A stretch of DNA of 64,000 nt from Lunularia cruciata (taxonomy: Eukaryota > Streptophyta > Marchantiopsida > Lunulariales > Lunulariaceae). How positions within the stretch are numbered: the stretch's first letter is position 1; each line of letters starts with the position of its first letter. The notes under the pieces were generated by a model. The model did not search any database. It was given only the letters and a program-made list of their open reading frames with translations, and was not told where the DNA came from. A program made the position numbers and the translations under genes. This document shows positions 42,234 through 57,464 of this stretch, piece by piece. The stretch covers positions 25,414,732 to 25,478,731 of the forward strand of contig OX419757.1 in the NCBI GenBank assembly GCA_948567375.1, given 5' to 3'.

Positions 42234-44402
42234 AACAATGAAATATAAAGCCTGAAAGACCCAAAGAGTCAAAAGGCTAGAAACACAATACAAAACACAT
42301 GAAATGTGAGCCTAGGCAAGGGCCTAGGGCATCTGACCAATCTGTAACAAATTGGTCCGATGTAAACCAACTTCTGTCATGTACTTCCCTAACGCTAAAG
42401 CTTCAACCTGTAAGAGAGTAGAGAAATCACAACAAATAATTTGATGTCTAACTCTGATCAGCATGTAACTAGGGCAATCAATCAACACATGATGCTCATC
42501 CTCAACTTTGCTCATAGTACACAATTTGCAAAGTCGCATGGAGTGCTCTATCTGCTGCCAACGTCCTTGTTCTACTTCTAGTCTATGAGAACTAGTTCTA
42601 TACTAAGCAATAACATGTCTAAGTGAAGTAGAAATCCTAGCCAAGAGATAATCTTGCTTACAATACACCAACATAGGATTTACAAACTACTGATAGAACA
42701 CCATCTTGGTACCGGGTTGCTGCCATAGGCAAAGTAAGAACTGCTCCTTGATCACTTCTCGTAGTGCAATAGGCTCCAATCTCCAATGTCGCTCAAAAAC
42801 ATTCCACCTAGTGGCCCATGCAATCAGATCTGTATACCAACCGACAGATAGAGTGGCACAAAAAGCTTGGTAGGGAAGTCTCTCATGGTCCATGGACCTC
42901 ACCTTAGTGGCATATGTGATAGCTAAAAAAAAAGCTTCAGCCTCAAGAGGTAAAAACCCTGTTTCAGCAAGCAGCAATACATAGGGAGTTTGAGTCCTCA
43001 CCCCAAGTTCATCACACAAAAACAATTTCTGAACTTTCTCCACCTTTTTCCACCATGTCTTCTTAGTACCTGTGTACTAAGTACTAAGTAGTAAGTACTA
43101 TGTTAGTGTGTGATAGTTGTTCAAGAGGATGGCATATGGCATGTATGACTCCTCCCCTCACGGTGGTTCCTCAAGGACAATGGTTATGTCATAGATGTAC
43201 TTGACCTATAGCTACTTCATTCTTTATATGGTATAGATTGCAGACATGCAACTAACGATGGGGCTCCATAGCACCCGGTCTCTTGATCTTTGCCCATTAG
43301 AGGTATACCATATATTTAGAATAGATGGCTATCTTGATATAGAACTTATATATGTTATTGCTCAATATAGAACTAGTTCTCATAGACTAGAAGTAGAACA
43401 AGGACGTTGGCAGCAGATAGAGCCCTCCATGCGACTTTGCAAATTGTGTACTATGAGCAAAGTTGAGGATGAGCATCATGTGTTGATTGTTTGCCCTTGT
43501 TACATGCAAATTAGAGTTAGACATCAGATTACTTGTAGTGATTTCTCTACTCTCTTACAGGTTGAAGCTTTAGCGTTAGGGAAGTACATGACAGAAGTTA
43601 GTTTACATCGGACCAATTTGTTACAGATTGGTCAGATGCCCTAGGCCCTTGCCTAGGCTCACATTTCATGTGTTTTGTATTGTGTTTCTAGCCTTTTGAC
43701 TCTTTGGGTCTTTCGGGCTTTATATTTCATCATCATCATATTTCATTGAGTTAGAGGGACCTAACCGCCAACTAGGGGGGCGATTGTGGCACTTTAGAGT
43801 CAATGTATGACTTTTGTGTGAATTATGCTTCTATAGCGATGTATGTTGTGTAGCAAAGTATATTTGCACGACAACTATCATGCCATTTGTAGTGCCGCAT
43901 CTAGATGCTCGGACACTGGAGTTCCAATGATAGTAGTTAGAGTTATTTCAGCAGTTTCTCAAAGACTACTTTCCGATGGTCAGATTTTGTGTTTGGGGTA
44001 CTGACTTCACGGTGGAGCCCACCATCACTTTGCACCGTTCACACCATTGAGTGTGCCTTTAGTGGGACCGTTAGGGTTTCAAAGCTAGCTCAAGTCCAGG
44101 GGGTATAGTTTTGAAGTGAGCTCCAAAGAGCTCACTTCTCTGATGTTGAGCCTTCGAGTTCTTGGCTATGGTGGACAGAGGCCGGCGAGCGTCACATGGA
44201 TTTTCTATGCTTGAGTGGGTGTGGCTTGATTGTAATCAATGCCAAGTTGTTGGCAGTTTATAGAGTGACAGATCAAGTACTAATCTGAGTTGAGTTGAGT
44301 TGAGAGTGGTAAGCAATTTGATTATTGTGGCACTTTAGAGTCTATGTATGACTTATGTGTGAGTTGTGCTTCTATAGTGTATGATGTTGACAGCGATGTA
44401 TG
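42234..44402. repeat. Array unit U6 (2,169 bp)
   Basis: Short form, G; first unit with G in GTGTAGC (43853). All units to the right share this G. Confidence 0.93.
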
Positions 44403-46571
44403 AACAATGAAATATAAAGCCTGAAAGACCCAAAGAGTCAAAAGGCTAGAAACACAATACAAAACACATGAAATGTGAGCCTAGGCAAGGGCCTAGGGCA
44501 TCTGACCAATCTGTAACAAATTGGTCCGATGTAAACCAACTTCTGTCATGTACTTCCCTAACGCTAAAGCTTCAACCTGTAAGAGAGTAGAGAAATCACA
44601 ACAAATAATTTGATGTCTAACTCTGATCAGCATGTAACTAGGGCAATCAATCAACACATGATGCTCATCCTCAACTTTGCTCATAGTACACAATTTGCAA
44701 AGTCGCATGGAGTGCTCTATCTGCTGCCAACGTCCTTGTTCTACTTCTAGTCTATGAGAACTAGTTCTATACTAAGCAATAACATGTCTAAGTGAAGTAG
44801 AAATCCTAGCCAAGAGATAATCTTGCTTACAATACACCAACATAGGATTTACAAACTACTGATAGAACACCATCTTGGTACCGGGTTGCTGCCATAGGCA
44901 AAGTAAGAACTGCTCCTTGATCACTTCTCGTAGTGCAATAGGCTCCAATCTCCAATGTCGCTCAAAAACATTCCACCTAGTGGCCCATGCAATCAGATCT
45001 GTATACCAACCGACAGATAGAGTGGCACAAAAAGCTTGGTAGGGAAGTCTCTCATGGTCCATGGACCTCACCTTAGTGGCATATGTGATAGCTAAAAAAA
45101 AAGCTTCAGCCTCAAGAGGTAAAAACCCTGTTTCAGCAAGCAGCAATACATAGGGAGTTTGAGTCCTCACCCCAAGTTCATCACACAAAAACAATTTCTG
45201 AACTTTCTCCACCTTTTTCCACCATGTCTTCTTAGTACCTGTGTACTAAGTACTAAGTAGTAAGTACTATGTTAGTGTGTGATAGTTGTTCAAGAGGATG
45301 GCATATGGCATGTATGACTCCTCCCCTCACGGTGGTTCCTCAAGGACAATGGTTATGTCATAGATGTACTTGACCTATAGCTACTTCATTCTTTATATGG
45401 TATAGATTGCAGACATGCAACTAACGATGGGGCTCCATAGCACCCGGTCTCTTGATCTTTGCCCATTAGAGGTATACCATATATTTAGAATAGATGGCTA
45501 TCTTGATATAGAACTTATATATGTTATTGCTCAATATAGAACTAGTTCTCATAGACTAGAAGTAGAACAAGGACGTTGGCAGCAGATAGAGCCCTCCATG
45601 CGACTTTGCAAATTGTGTACTATGAGCAAAGTTGAGGATGAGCATCATGTGTTGATTGTTTGCCCTTGTTACATGCAAATTAGAGTTAGACATCAGATTA
45701 CTTGTAGTGATTTCTCTACTCTCTTACAGGTTGAAGCTTTAGCGTTAGGGAAGTACATGACAGAAGTTAGTTTACATCGGACCAATTTGTTACAGATTGG
45801 TCAGATGCCCTAGGCCCTTGCCTAGGCTCACATTTCATGTGTTTTGTATTGTGTTTCTAGCCTTTTGACTCTTTGGGTCTTTCGGGCTTTATATTTCATC
45901 ATCATCATATTTCATTGAGTTAGAGGGACCTAACCGCCAACTAGGGGGGCGATTGTGGCACTTTAGAGTCAATGTATGACTTTTGTGTGAATTATGCTTC
46001 TATAGCGATGTATGTTGTGTAGCAAAGTATATTTGCACGACAACTATCATGCCATTTGTAGTGCCGCATCTAGATGCTCGGACACTGGAGTTCCAATGAT
46101 AGTAGTTAGAGTTATTTCAGCAGTTTCTCAAAGACTACTTTCCGATGGTCAGATTTTGTGTTTGGGGTACTGACTTCACGGTGGAGCCCACCATCACTTT
46201 GCACCGTTCACACCATTGAGTGTGCCTTTAGTGGGACCGTTAGGGTTTCAAAGCTAGCTCAAGTCCAGGGGGTATAGTTTTGAAGTGAGCTCCAAAGAGC
46301 TCACTTCTCTGATGTTGAGCCTTCGAGTTCTTGGCTATGGTGGACAGAGGCCGGCGAGCGTCACATGGATTTTCTATGCTTGAGTGGGTGTGGCTTGATT
46401 GTAATCAATGCCAAGTTGTTGGCAGTTTATAGAGTGACAGATCAAGTACTAATCTGAGTTGAGTTGAGTTGAGAGTGGTAAGCAATTTGATTATTGTGGC
46501 ACTTTAGAGTCTATGTATGACTTATGTGTGAGTTGTGCTTCTATAGTGTATGATGTTGACAGCGATGTATG
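44403..46571. repeat. Array unit U7 (2,169 bp)
   Basis: Short form, G, then G in GTGTAGC. Confidence 0.93.
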
Positions 46572-48752
46572 AACAATGAAATATAAAGCCTGAAAGACCC
46601 AAAGAGTCAAAAGGCTAGAAACACAATACAAAACACATGAAATGTGAGCCTAGGCAAGGGCCTAGGGCATCTGACCAATCTGTAACAAATTGGTCCGATG
46701 TAAACCAACTTCTGTCATGTACTTCCCTAACGCTAAAGCTTCAACCTGTAAGAGAGTAGAGAAATCACAACAAATAATTTGATGTCTAACTCTGATCAGC
46801 ATGTAACTAGGGCAATCAATCAACACATGATGCTCATCCTCAACTTTGCTCATAGTACACAATTTGCAAAGTCGCATGGAGTGCTCTATCTGCTGCCAAC
46901 GTCCTTGTTCTACTTCTAGTCTATGAGAACTAGTTCTATACTAAGTCTCTAGACATGTTATTACATGTCTAAGTGAAGTAGAAATCCTAGCCAAGAGATA
47001 ATCTTGCTTACAATACACCAACATAGGATTTACAAACTACTGATAGAACACCATCTTGGTACCGGGTTGCTGCCATAGGCAAAGTAAGAACTGCTCCTTG
47101 ATCACTTCTCGTAGTGCAATAGGCTCCAATCTCCAATGTCGCTCAAAAACATTCCACCTAGTGGCCCATGCAATCAGATCTGTATACCAACCGACAGATA
47201 GAGTGGCACAAAAAGCTTGGTAGGGAAGTCTCTCATGGTCCATGGACCTCACCTTAGTGGCATATGTGATAGCTAAAAAAAAAGCTTCAGCCTCAAGAGG
47301 TAAAAACCCTGTTTCAGCAAGCAGCAATACATAGGGAGTTTGAGTCCTCACCCCAAGTTCATCACACAAAAACAATTTCTGAACTTTCTCCACCTTTTTC
47401 CACCATGTCTTCTTAGTACCTGTGTACTAAGTACTAAGTAGTAAGTACTATGTTAGTGTGTGATAGTTGTTCAAGAGGATGGCATATGGCATGTATGACT
47501 CCTCCCCTCACGGTGGTTCCTCAAGGACAATGGTTATGTCATAGATGTACTTGACCTATAGCTACTTCATTCTTTATATGGTATAGATTGCAGACATGCA
47601 ACTAACGATGGGGCTCCATAGCACCCGGTCTCTTGATCTTTGCCCATTAGAGGTATACCATATATTTAGAATAGATGGCTATCTTGATATAGAACTTATA
47701 TATGTTATTGCTCAATATAGAACTAGTTCTCATAGACTAGAAGTAGAACAAGGACGTTGGCAGCAGATAGAGCCCTCCATGCGACTTTGCAAATTGTGTA
47801 CTATGAGCAAAGTTGAGGATGAGCATCATGTGTTGATTGTTTGCCCTTGTTACATGCAAATTAGAGTTAGACATCAGATTACTTGTAGTGATTTCTCTAC
47901 TCTCTTACAGGTTGAAGCTTTAGCGTTAGGGAAGTACATGACAGAAGTTAGTTTACATCGGACCAATTTGTTACAGATTGGTCAGATGCCCTAGGCCCTT
48001 GCCTAGGCTCACATTTCATGTGTTTTGTATTGTGTTTCTAGCCTTTTGACTCTTTGGGTCTTTCGGGCTTTATATTTCATCATCATCATATTTCATTGAG
48101 TTAGAGGGACCTAACCGCCAACTAGGGGGGCGATTGTGGCACTTTAGAGTCAATGTATGACTTTTGTGTGAATTATGCTTCTATAGCGATCTATGTTGTG
48201 TAGCAAAGTATATTTGCACGACAACTATCATGCCATTTGTAGTGCCGCATCTAGATGCTCGGACACTGGAGTTCCAATGATAGTAGTTAGAGTTATTTCA
48301 GCAGTTTCTCAAAGACTACTTTCCGATGGTCAGATTTTGTGTTTGGGGTACTGACTTCACGGTGGAGCCCACCATCACTTTGCACCGTTCACACCATTGA
48401 GTGTGCCTTTAGTGGGACCGTTAGGGTTTCAAAGCTAGCTCAAGTCCAGGGGGTATAGTTTTGAAGTGAGCTCCAAAGAGCTCACTTCTCTGATGTTGAG
48501 CCTTCGAGTTCTTGGCTATGGTGGACAGAGGCCGGCGAGCGTCACATGGATTTTCTATGCTTGAGTGGGTGTGGCTTGATTGTAATCAATGCCAAGTTGT
48601 TGGCAGTTTATAGAGTGACAGATCAAGTACTAATCTGAGTTGAGTTGAGTTGAGAGTGGTAAGCAATTTGATTATTGTGGCACTTTAGAGTCTATGTATG
48701 ACTTATGTGTGAGTTGTGCTTCTATAGTGTATGATGTTGACAGCGATGTATG
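46572..48752. repeat. Array unit U8 (2,181 bp, first long form)
   Basis: At 46946-46962 seventeen bases replace the five bases CAATA of the short form, creating a 9-bp stem (TAGACATGT / ACATGTCTA, loop TATT) at 46950-46971. C at 48191 (GATCTATG). Confidence 0.93.
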
Positions 48753-50933
48753 AACAATGAAATATAAAGCCTGAAAGACCCAAAGAGTCAAAAGGCTAGA
48801 AACACAATACAAAACACATGAAATGTGAGCCTAGGCAAGGGCCTAGGGCATCTGACCAATCTGTAACAAATTGGTCCGATGTAAACCAACTTCTGTCATG
48901 TACTTCCCTAACGCTAAAGCTTCAACCTGTAAGAGAGTAGAGAAATCACAACAAATAATTTGATGTCTAACTCTGATCAGCATGTAACTAGGGCAATCAA
49001 TCAACACATGATGCTCATCCTCAACTTTGCTCATAGTACACAATTTGCAAAGTCGCATGGAGTGCTCTATCTGCTGCCAACGTCCTTGTTCTACTTCTAG
49101 TCTATGAGAACTAGTTCTATACTAAGTCTCTAGACATGTTATTACATGTCTAAGTGAAGTAGAAATCCTAGCCAAGAGATAATCTTGCTTACAATACACC
49201 AACATAGGATTTACAAACTACTGATAGAACACCATCTTGGTACCGGGTTGCTGCCATAGGCAAAGTAAGAACTGCTCCTTGATCACTTCTCGTAGTGCAA
49301 TAGGCTCCAATCTCCAATGTCGCTCAAAAACATTCCACCTAGTGGCCCATGCAATCAGATCTGTATACCAACCGACAGATAGAGTGGCACAAAAAGCTTG
49401 GTAGGGAAGTCTCTCATGGTCCATGGACCTCACCTTAGTGGCATATGTGATAGCTAAAAAAAAAGCTTCAGCCTCAAGAGGTAAAAACCCTGTTTCAGCA
49501 AGCAGCAATACATAGGGAGTTTGAGTCCTCACCCCAAGTTCATCACACAAAAACAATTTCTGAACTTTCTCCACCTTTTTCCACCATGTCTTCTTAGTAC
49601 CTGTGTACTAAGTACTAAGTAGTAAGTACTATGTTAGTGTGTGATAGTTGTTCAAGAGGATGGCATATGGCATGTATGACTCCTCCCCTCACGGTGGTTC
49701 CTCAAGGACAATGGTTATGTCATAGATGTACTTGACCTATAGCTACTTCATTCTTTATATGGTATAGATTGCAGACATGCAACTAACGATGGGGCTCCAT
49801 AGCACCCGGTCTCTTGATCTTTGCCCATTAGAGGTATACCATATATTTAGAATAGATGGCTATCTTGATATAGAACTTATATATGTTATTGCTCAATATA
49901 GAACTAGTTCTCATAGACTAGAAGTAGAACAAGGACGTTGGCAGCAGATAGAGCCCTCCATGCGACTTTGCAAATTGTGTACTATGAGCAAAGTTGAGGA
50001 TGAGCATCATGTGTTGATTGTTTGCCCTTGTTACATGCAAATTAGAGTTAGACATCAGATTACTTGTAGTGATTTCTCTACTCTCTTACAGGTTGAAGCT
50101 TTAGCGTTAGGGAAGTACATGACAGAAGTTAGTTTACATCGGACCAATTTGTTACAGATTGGTCAGATGCCCTAGGCCCTTGCCTAGGCTCACATTTCAT
50201 GTGTTTTGTATTGTGTTTCTAGCCTTTTGACTCTTTGGGTCTTTCGGGCTTTATATTTCATCATCATCATATTTCATTGAGTTAGAGGGACCTAACCGCC
50301 AACTAGGGGGGCGATTGTGGCACTTTAGAGTCAATGTATGACTTTTGTGTGAATTATGCTTCTATAGCGATGTATGTTGTGTAGCAAAGTATATTTGCAC
50401 GACAACTATCATGCCATTTGTAGTGCCGCATCTAGATGCTCGGACACTGGAGTTCCAATGATAGTAGTTAGAGTTATTTCAGCAGTTTCTCAAAGACTAC
50501 TTTCCGATGGTCAGATTTTGTGTTTGGGGTACTGACTTCACGGTGGAGCCCACCATCACTTTGCACCGTTCACACCATTGAGTGTGCCTTTAGTGGGACC
50601 GTTAGGGTTTCAAAGCTAGCTCAAGTCCAGGGGGTATAGTTTTGAAGTGAGCTCCAAAGAGCTCACTTCTCTGATGTTGAGCCTTCGAGTTCTTGGCTAT
50701 GGTGGACAGAGGCCGGCGAGCGTCACATGGATTTTCTATGCTTGAGTGGGTGTGGCTTGATTGTAATCAATGCCAAGTTGTTGGCAGTTTATAGAGTGAC
50801 AGATCAAGTACTAATCTGAGTTGAGTTGAGTTGAGAGTGGTAAGCAATTTGATTATTGTGGCACTTTAGAGTCTATGTATGACTTATGTGTGAGTTGTGC
50901 TTCTATAGTGTATGATGTTGACAGCGATGTATG
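48753..50933. repeat. Array unit U9 (2,181 bp, long form)
   Basis: Long form at 49127-49143; G in GATGTATG. Confidence 0.93.
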
Positions 50934-53102
50934 AACAATGAAATATAAAGCCTGAAAGACCCAAAGAGTCAAAAGGCTAGAAACACAATACAAAACACAT
51001 GAAATGTGAGCCTAGGCAAGGGCCTAGGGCATCTGACCAATCTGTAACAAATTGGTCCGATGTAAACCAACTTCTGTCATGTACTTCCCTAACGCTAAAG
51101 CTTCAACCTGTAAGAGAGTAGAGAAATCACAACAAATAATTTGATGTCTAACTCTGATCAGCATGTAACTAGGGCAATCAATCAACACATGATGCTCATC
51201 CTCAACTTTGCTCATAGTACACAATTTGCAAAGTCGCATGGAGTGCTCTATCTGCTGCCAACGTCCTTGTTCTACTTCTAGTCTATGAGAACTAGTTCTA
51301 TACTAAGCAATAACATGTCTAAGTGAAGTAGAAATCCTAGCCAAGAGATAATCTTGCTTACAATACACCAACATAGGATTTACAAACTACTGATAGAACA
51401 CCATCTTGGTACCGGGTTGCTGCCATAGGCAAAGTAAGAACTGCTCCTTGATCACTTCTCGTAGTGCAATAGGCTCCAATCTCCAATGTCGCTCAAAAAC
51501 ATTCCACCTAGTGGCCCATGCAATCAGATCTGTATACCAACCGACAGATAGAGTGGCACAAAAAGCTTGGTAGGGAAGTCTCTCATGGTCCATGGACCTC
51601 ACCTTAGTGGCATATGTGATAGCTAAAAAAAAAGCTTCAGCCTCAAGAGGTAAAAACCCTGTTTCAGCAAGCAGCAATACATAGGGAGTTTGAGTCCTCA
51701 CCCCAAGTTCATCACACAAAAACAATTTCTGAACTTTCTCCACCTTTTTCCACCATGTCTTCTTAGTACCTGTGTACTAAGTACTAAGTAGTAAGTACTA
51801 TGTTAGTGTGTGATAGTTGTTCAAGAGGATGGCATATGGCATGTATGACTCCTCCCCTCACGGTGGTTCCTCAAGGACAATGGTTATGTCATAGATGTAC
51901 TTGACCTATAGCTACTTCATTCTTTATATGGTATAGATTGCAGACATGCAACTAACGATGGGGCTCCATAGCACCCGGTCTCTTGATCTTTGCCCATTAG
52001 AGGTATACCATATATTTAGAATAGATGGCTATCTTGATATAGAACTTATATATGTTATTGCTCAATATAGAACTAGTTCTCATAGACTAGAAGTAGAACA
52101 AGGACGTTGGCAGCAGATAGAGCCCTCCATGCGACTTTGCAAATTGTGTACTATGAGCAAAGTTGAGGATGAGCATCATGTGTTGATTGTTTGCCCTTGT
52201 TACATGCAAATTAGAGTTAGACATCAGATTACTTGTAGTGATTTCTCTACTCTCTTACAGGTTGAAGCTTTAGCGTTAGGGAAGTACATGACAGAAGTTA
52301 GTTTACATCGGACCAATTTGTTACAGATTGGTCAGATGCCCTAGGCCCTTGCCTAGGCTCACATTTCATGTGTTTTGTATTGTGTTTCTAGCCTTTTGAC
52401 TCTTTGGGTCTTTCGGGCTTTATATTTCATCATCATCATATTTCATTGAGTTAGAGGGACCTAACCGCCAACTAGGGGGGCGATTGTGGCACTTTAGAGT
52501 CAATGTATGACTTTTGTGTGAATTATGCTTCTATAGCGATCTATGTTGTGTAGCAAAGTATATTTGCACGACAACTATCATGCCATTTGTAGTGCCGCAT
52601 CTAGATGCTCGGACACTGGAGTTCCAATGATAGTAGTTAGAGTTATTTCAGCAGTTTCTCAAAGACTACTTTCCGATGGTCAGATTTTGTGTTTGGGGTA
52701 CTGACTTCACGGTGGAGCCCACCATCACTTTGCACCGTTCACACCATTGAGTGTGCCTTTAGTGGGACCGTTAGGGTTTCAAAGCTAGCTCAAGTCCAGG
52801 GGGTATAGTTTTGAAGTGAGCTCCAAAGAGCTCACTTCTCTGATGTTGAGCCTTCGAGTTCTTGGCTATGGTGGACAGAGGCCGGCGAGCGTCACATGGA
52901 TTTTCTATGCTTGAGTGGGTGTGGCTTGATTGTAATCAATGCCAAGTTGTTGGCAGTTTATAGAGTGACAGATCAAGTACTAATCTGAGTTGAGTTGAGT
53001 TGAGAGTGGTAAGCAATTTGATTATTGTGGCACTTTAGAGTCTATGTATGACTTATGTGTGAGTTGTGCTTCTATAGTGTATGATGTTGACAGCGATGTA
53101 TG
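50934..53102. repeat. Array unit U10 (2,169 bp)
   Basis: Short form; C at 52541. Confidence 0.93.
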
Positions 53103-55283
53103 AACAATGAAATATAAAGCCTGAAAGACCCAAAGAGTCAAAAGGCTAGAAACACAATACAAAACACATGAAATGTGAGCCTAGGCAAGGGCCTAGGGCA
53201 TCTGACCAATCTGTAACAAATTGGTCCGATGTAAACCAACTTCTGTCATGTACTTCCCTAACGCTAAAGCTTCAACCTGTAAGAGAGTAGAGAAATCACA
53301 ACAAATAATTTGATGTCTAACTCTGATCAGCATGTAACTAGGGCAATCAATCAACACATGATGCTCATCCTCAACTTTGCTCATAGTACACAATTTGCAA
53401 AGTCGCATGGAGTGCTCTATCTGCTGCCAACGTCCTTGTTCTACTTCTAGTCTATGAGAACTAGTTCTATACTAAGTCTCTAGACATGTTATTACATGTC
53501 TAAGTGAAGTAGAAATCCTAGCCAAGAGATAATCTTGCTTACAATACACCAACATAGGATTTACAAACTACTGATAGAACACCATCTTGGTACCGGGTTG
53601 CTGCCATAGGCAAAGTAAGAACTGCTCCTTGATCACTTCTCGTAGTGCAATAGGCTCCAATCTCCAATGTCGCTCAAAAACATTCCACCTAGTGGCCCAT
53701 GCAATCAGATCTGTATACCAACCGACAGATAGAGTGGCACAAAAAGCTTGGTAGGGAAGTCTCTCATGGTCCATGGACCTCACCTTAGTGGCATATGTGA
53801 TAGCTAAAAAAAAAGCTTCAGCCTCAAGAGGTAAAAACCCTGTTTCAGCAAGCAGCAATACATAGGGAGTTTGAGTCCTCACCCCAAGTTCATCACACAA
53901 AAACAATTTCTGAACTTTCTCCACCTTTTTCCACCATGTCTTCTTAGTACCTGTGTACTAAGTACTAAGTAGTAAGTACTATGTTAGTGTGTGATAGTTG
54001 TTCAAGAGGATGGCATATGGCATGTATGACTCCTCCCCTCACGGTGGTTCCTCAAGGACAATGGTTATGTCATAGATGTACTTGACCTATAGCTACTTCA
54101 TTCTTTATATGGTATAGATTGCAGACATGCAACTAACGATGGGGCTCCATAGCACCCGGTCTCTTGATCTTTGCCCATTAGAGGTATACCATATATTTAG
54201 AATAGATGGCTATCTTGATATAGAACTTATATATGTTATTGCTCAATATAGAACTAGTTCTCATAGACTAGAAGTAGAACAAGGACGTTGGCAGCAGATA
54301 GAGCCCTCCATGCGACTTTGCAAATTGTGTACTATGAGCAAAGTTGAGGATGAGCATCATGTGTTGATTGTTTGCCCTTGTTACATGCAAATTAGAGTTA
54401 GACATCAGATTACTTGTAGTGATTTCTCTACTCTCTTACAGGTTGAAGCTTTAGCGTTAGGGAAGTACATGACAGAAGTTAGTTTACATCGGACCAATTT
54501 GTTACAGATTGGTCAGATGCCCTAGGCCCTTGCCTAGGCTCACATTTCATGTGTTTTGTATTGTGTTTCTAGCCTTTTGACTCTTTGGGTCTTTCGGGCT
54601 TTATATTTCATCATCATCATATTTCATTGAGTTAGAGGGACCTAACCGCCAACTAGGGGGGCGATTGTGGCACTTTAGAGTCAATGTATGACTTTTGTGT
54701 GAATTATGCTTCTATAGCGATGTATGTTGTGTAGCAAAGTATATTTGCACGACAACTATCATGCCATTTGTAGTGCCGCATCTAGATGCTCGGACACTGG
54801 AGTTCCAATGATAGTAGTTAGAGTTATTTCAGCAGTTTCTCAAAGACTACTTTCCGATGGTCAGATTTTGTGTTTGGGGTACTGACTTCACGGTGGAGCC
54901 CACCATCACTTTGCACCGTTCACACCATTGAGTGTGCCTTTAGTGGGACCGTTAGGGTTTCAAAGCTAGCTCAAGTCCAGGGGGTATAGTTTTGAAGTGA
55001 GCTCCAAAGAGCTCACTTCTCTGATGTTGAGCCTTCGAGTTCTTGGCTATGGTGGACAGAGGCCGGCGAGCGTCACATGGATTTTCTATGCTTGAGTGGG
55101 TGTGGCTTGATTGTAATCAATGCCAAGTTGTTGGCAGTTTATAGAGTGACAGATCAAGTACTAATCTGAGTTGAGTTGAGTTGAGAGTGGTAAGCAATTT
55201 GATTATTGTGGCACTTTAGAGTCTATGTATGACTTATGTGTGAGTTGTGCTTCTATAGTGTATGATGTTGACAGCGATGTATG
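53103..55283. repeat. Array unit U11 (2,181 bp, long form)
   Basis: Long form at 53477-53493; G in GATGTATG. Confidence 0.93.
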
Positions 55284-57464
55284 AACAATGAAATATAAAG
55301 CCTGAAAGACCCAAAGAGTCAAAAGGCTAGAAACACAATACAAAACACATGAAATGTGAGCCTAGGCAAGGGCCTAGGGCATCTGACCAATCTGTAACAA
55401 ATTGGTCCGATGTAAACCAACTTCTGTCATGTACTTCCCTAACGCTAAAGCTTCAACCTGTAAGAGAGTAGAGAAATCACAACAAATAATTTGATGTCTA
55501 ACTCTGATCAGCATGTAACTAGGGCAATCAATCAACACATGATGCTCATCCTCAACTTTGCTCATAGTACACAATTTGCAAAGTCGCATGGAGTGCTCTA
55601 TCTGCTGCCAACGTCCTTGTTCTACTTCTAGTCTATGAGAACTAGTTCTATACTAAGTCTCTAGACATGTTATTACATGTCTAAGTGAAGTAGAAATCCT
55701 AGCCAAGAGATAATCTTGCTTACAATACACCAACATAGGATTTACAAACTACTGATAGAACACCATCTTGGTACCGGGTTGCTGCCATAGGCAAAGTAAG
55801 AACTGCTCCTTGATCACTTCTCGTAGTGCAATAGGCTCCAATCTCCAATGTCGCTCAAAAACATTCCACCTAGTGGCCCATGCAATCAGATCTGTATACC
55901 AACCGACAGATAGAGTGGCACAAAAAGCTTGGTAGGGAAGTCTCTCATGGTCCATGGACCTCACCTTAGTGGCATATGTGATAGCTAAAAAAAAAGCTTC
56001 AGCCTCAAGAGGTAAAAACCCTGTTTCAGCAAGCAGCAATACATAGGGAGTTTGAGTCCTCACCCCAAGTTCATCACACAAAAACAATTTCTGAACTTTC
56101 TCCACCTTTTTCCACCATGTCTTCTTAGTACCTGTGTACTAAGTACTAAGTAGTAAGTACTATGTTAGTGTGTGATAGTTGTTCAAGAGGATGGCATATG
56201 GCATGTATGACTCCTCCCCTCACGGTGGTTCCTCAAGGACAATGGTTATGTCATAGATGTACTTGACCTATAGCTACTTCATTCTTTATATGGTATAGAT
56301 TGCAGACATGCAACTAACGATGGGGCTCCATAGCACCCGGTCTCTTGATCTTTGCCCATTAGAGGTATACCATATATTTAGAATAGATGGCTATCTTGAT
56401 ATAGAACTTATATATGTTATTGCTCAATATAGAACTAGTTCTCATAGACTAGAAGTAGAACAAGGACGTTGGCAGCAGATAGAGCCCTCCATGCGACTTT
56501 GCAAATTGTGTACTATGAGCAAAGTTGAGGATGAGCATCATGTGTTGATTGTTTGCCCTTGTTACATGCAAATTAGAGTTAGACATCAGATTACTTGTAG
56601 TGATTTCTCTACTCTCTTACAGGTTGAAGCTTTAGCGTTAGGGAAGTACATGACAGAAGTTAGTTTACATCGGACCAATTTGTTACAGATTGGTCAGATG
56701 CCCTAGGCCCTTGCCTAGGCTCACATTTCATGTGTTTTGTATTGTGTTTCTAGCCTTTTGACTCTTTGGGTCTTTCGGGCTTTATATTTCATCATCATCA
56801 TATTTCATTGAGTTAGAGGGACCTAACCGCCAACTAGGGGGGCGATTGTGGCACTTTAGAGTCAATGTATGACTTTTGTGTGAATTATGCTTCTATAGCG
56901 ATGTATGTTGTGTAGCAAAGTATATTTGCACGACAACTATCATGCCATTTGTAGTGCCGCATCTAGATGCTCGGACACTGGAGTTCCAATGATAGTAGTT
57001 AGAGTTATTTCAGCAGTTTCTCAAAGACTACTTTCCGATGGTCAGATTTTGTGTTTGGGGTACTGACTTCACGGTGGAGCCCACCATCACTTTGCACCGT
57101 TCACACCATTGAGTGTGCCTTTAGTGGGACCGTTAGGGTTTCAAAGCTAGCTCAAGTCCAGGGGGTATAGTTTTGAAGTGAGCTCCAAAGAGCTCACTTC
57201 TCTGATGTTGAGCCTTCGAGTTCTTGGCTATGGTGGACAGAGGCCGGCGAGCGTCACATGGATTTTCTATGCTTGAGTGGGTGTGGCTTGATTGTAATCA
57301 ATGCCAAGTTGTTGGCAGTTTATAGAGTGACAGATCAAGTACTAATCTGAGTTGAGTTGAGTTGAGAGTGGTAAGCAATTTGATTATTGTGGCACTTTAG
57401 AGTCTATGTATGACTTATGTGTGAGTTGTGCTTCTATAGTGTATGATGTTGACAGCGATGTATG
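55284..57464. repeat. Array unit U12 (2,181 bp, long form)
   Basis: Long form at 55658-55674; G in GATGTATG. Confidence 0.93.
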
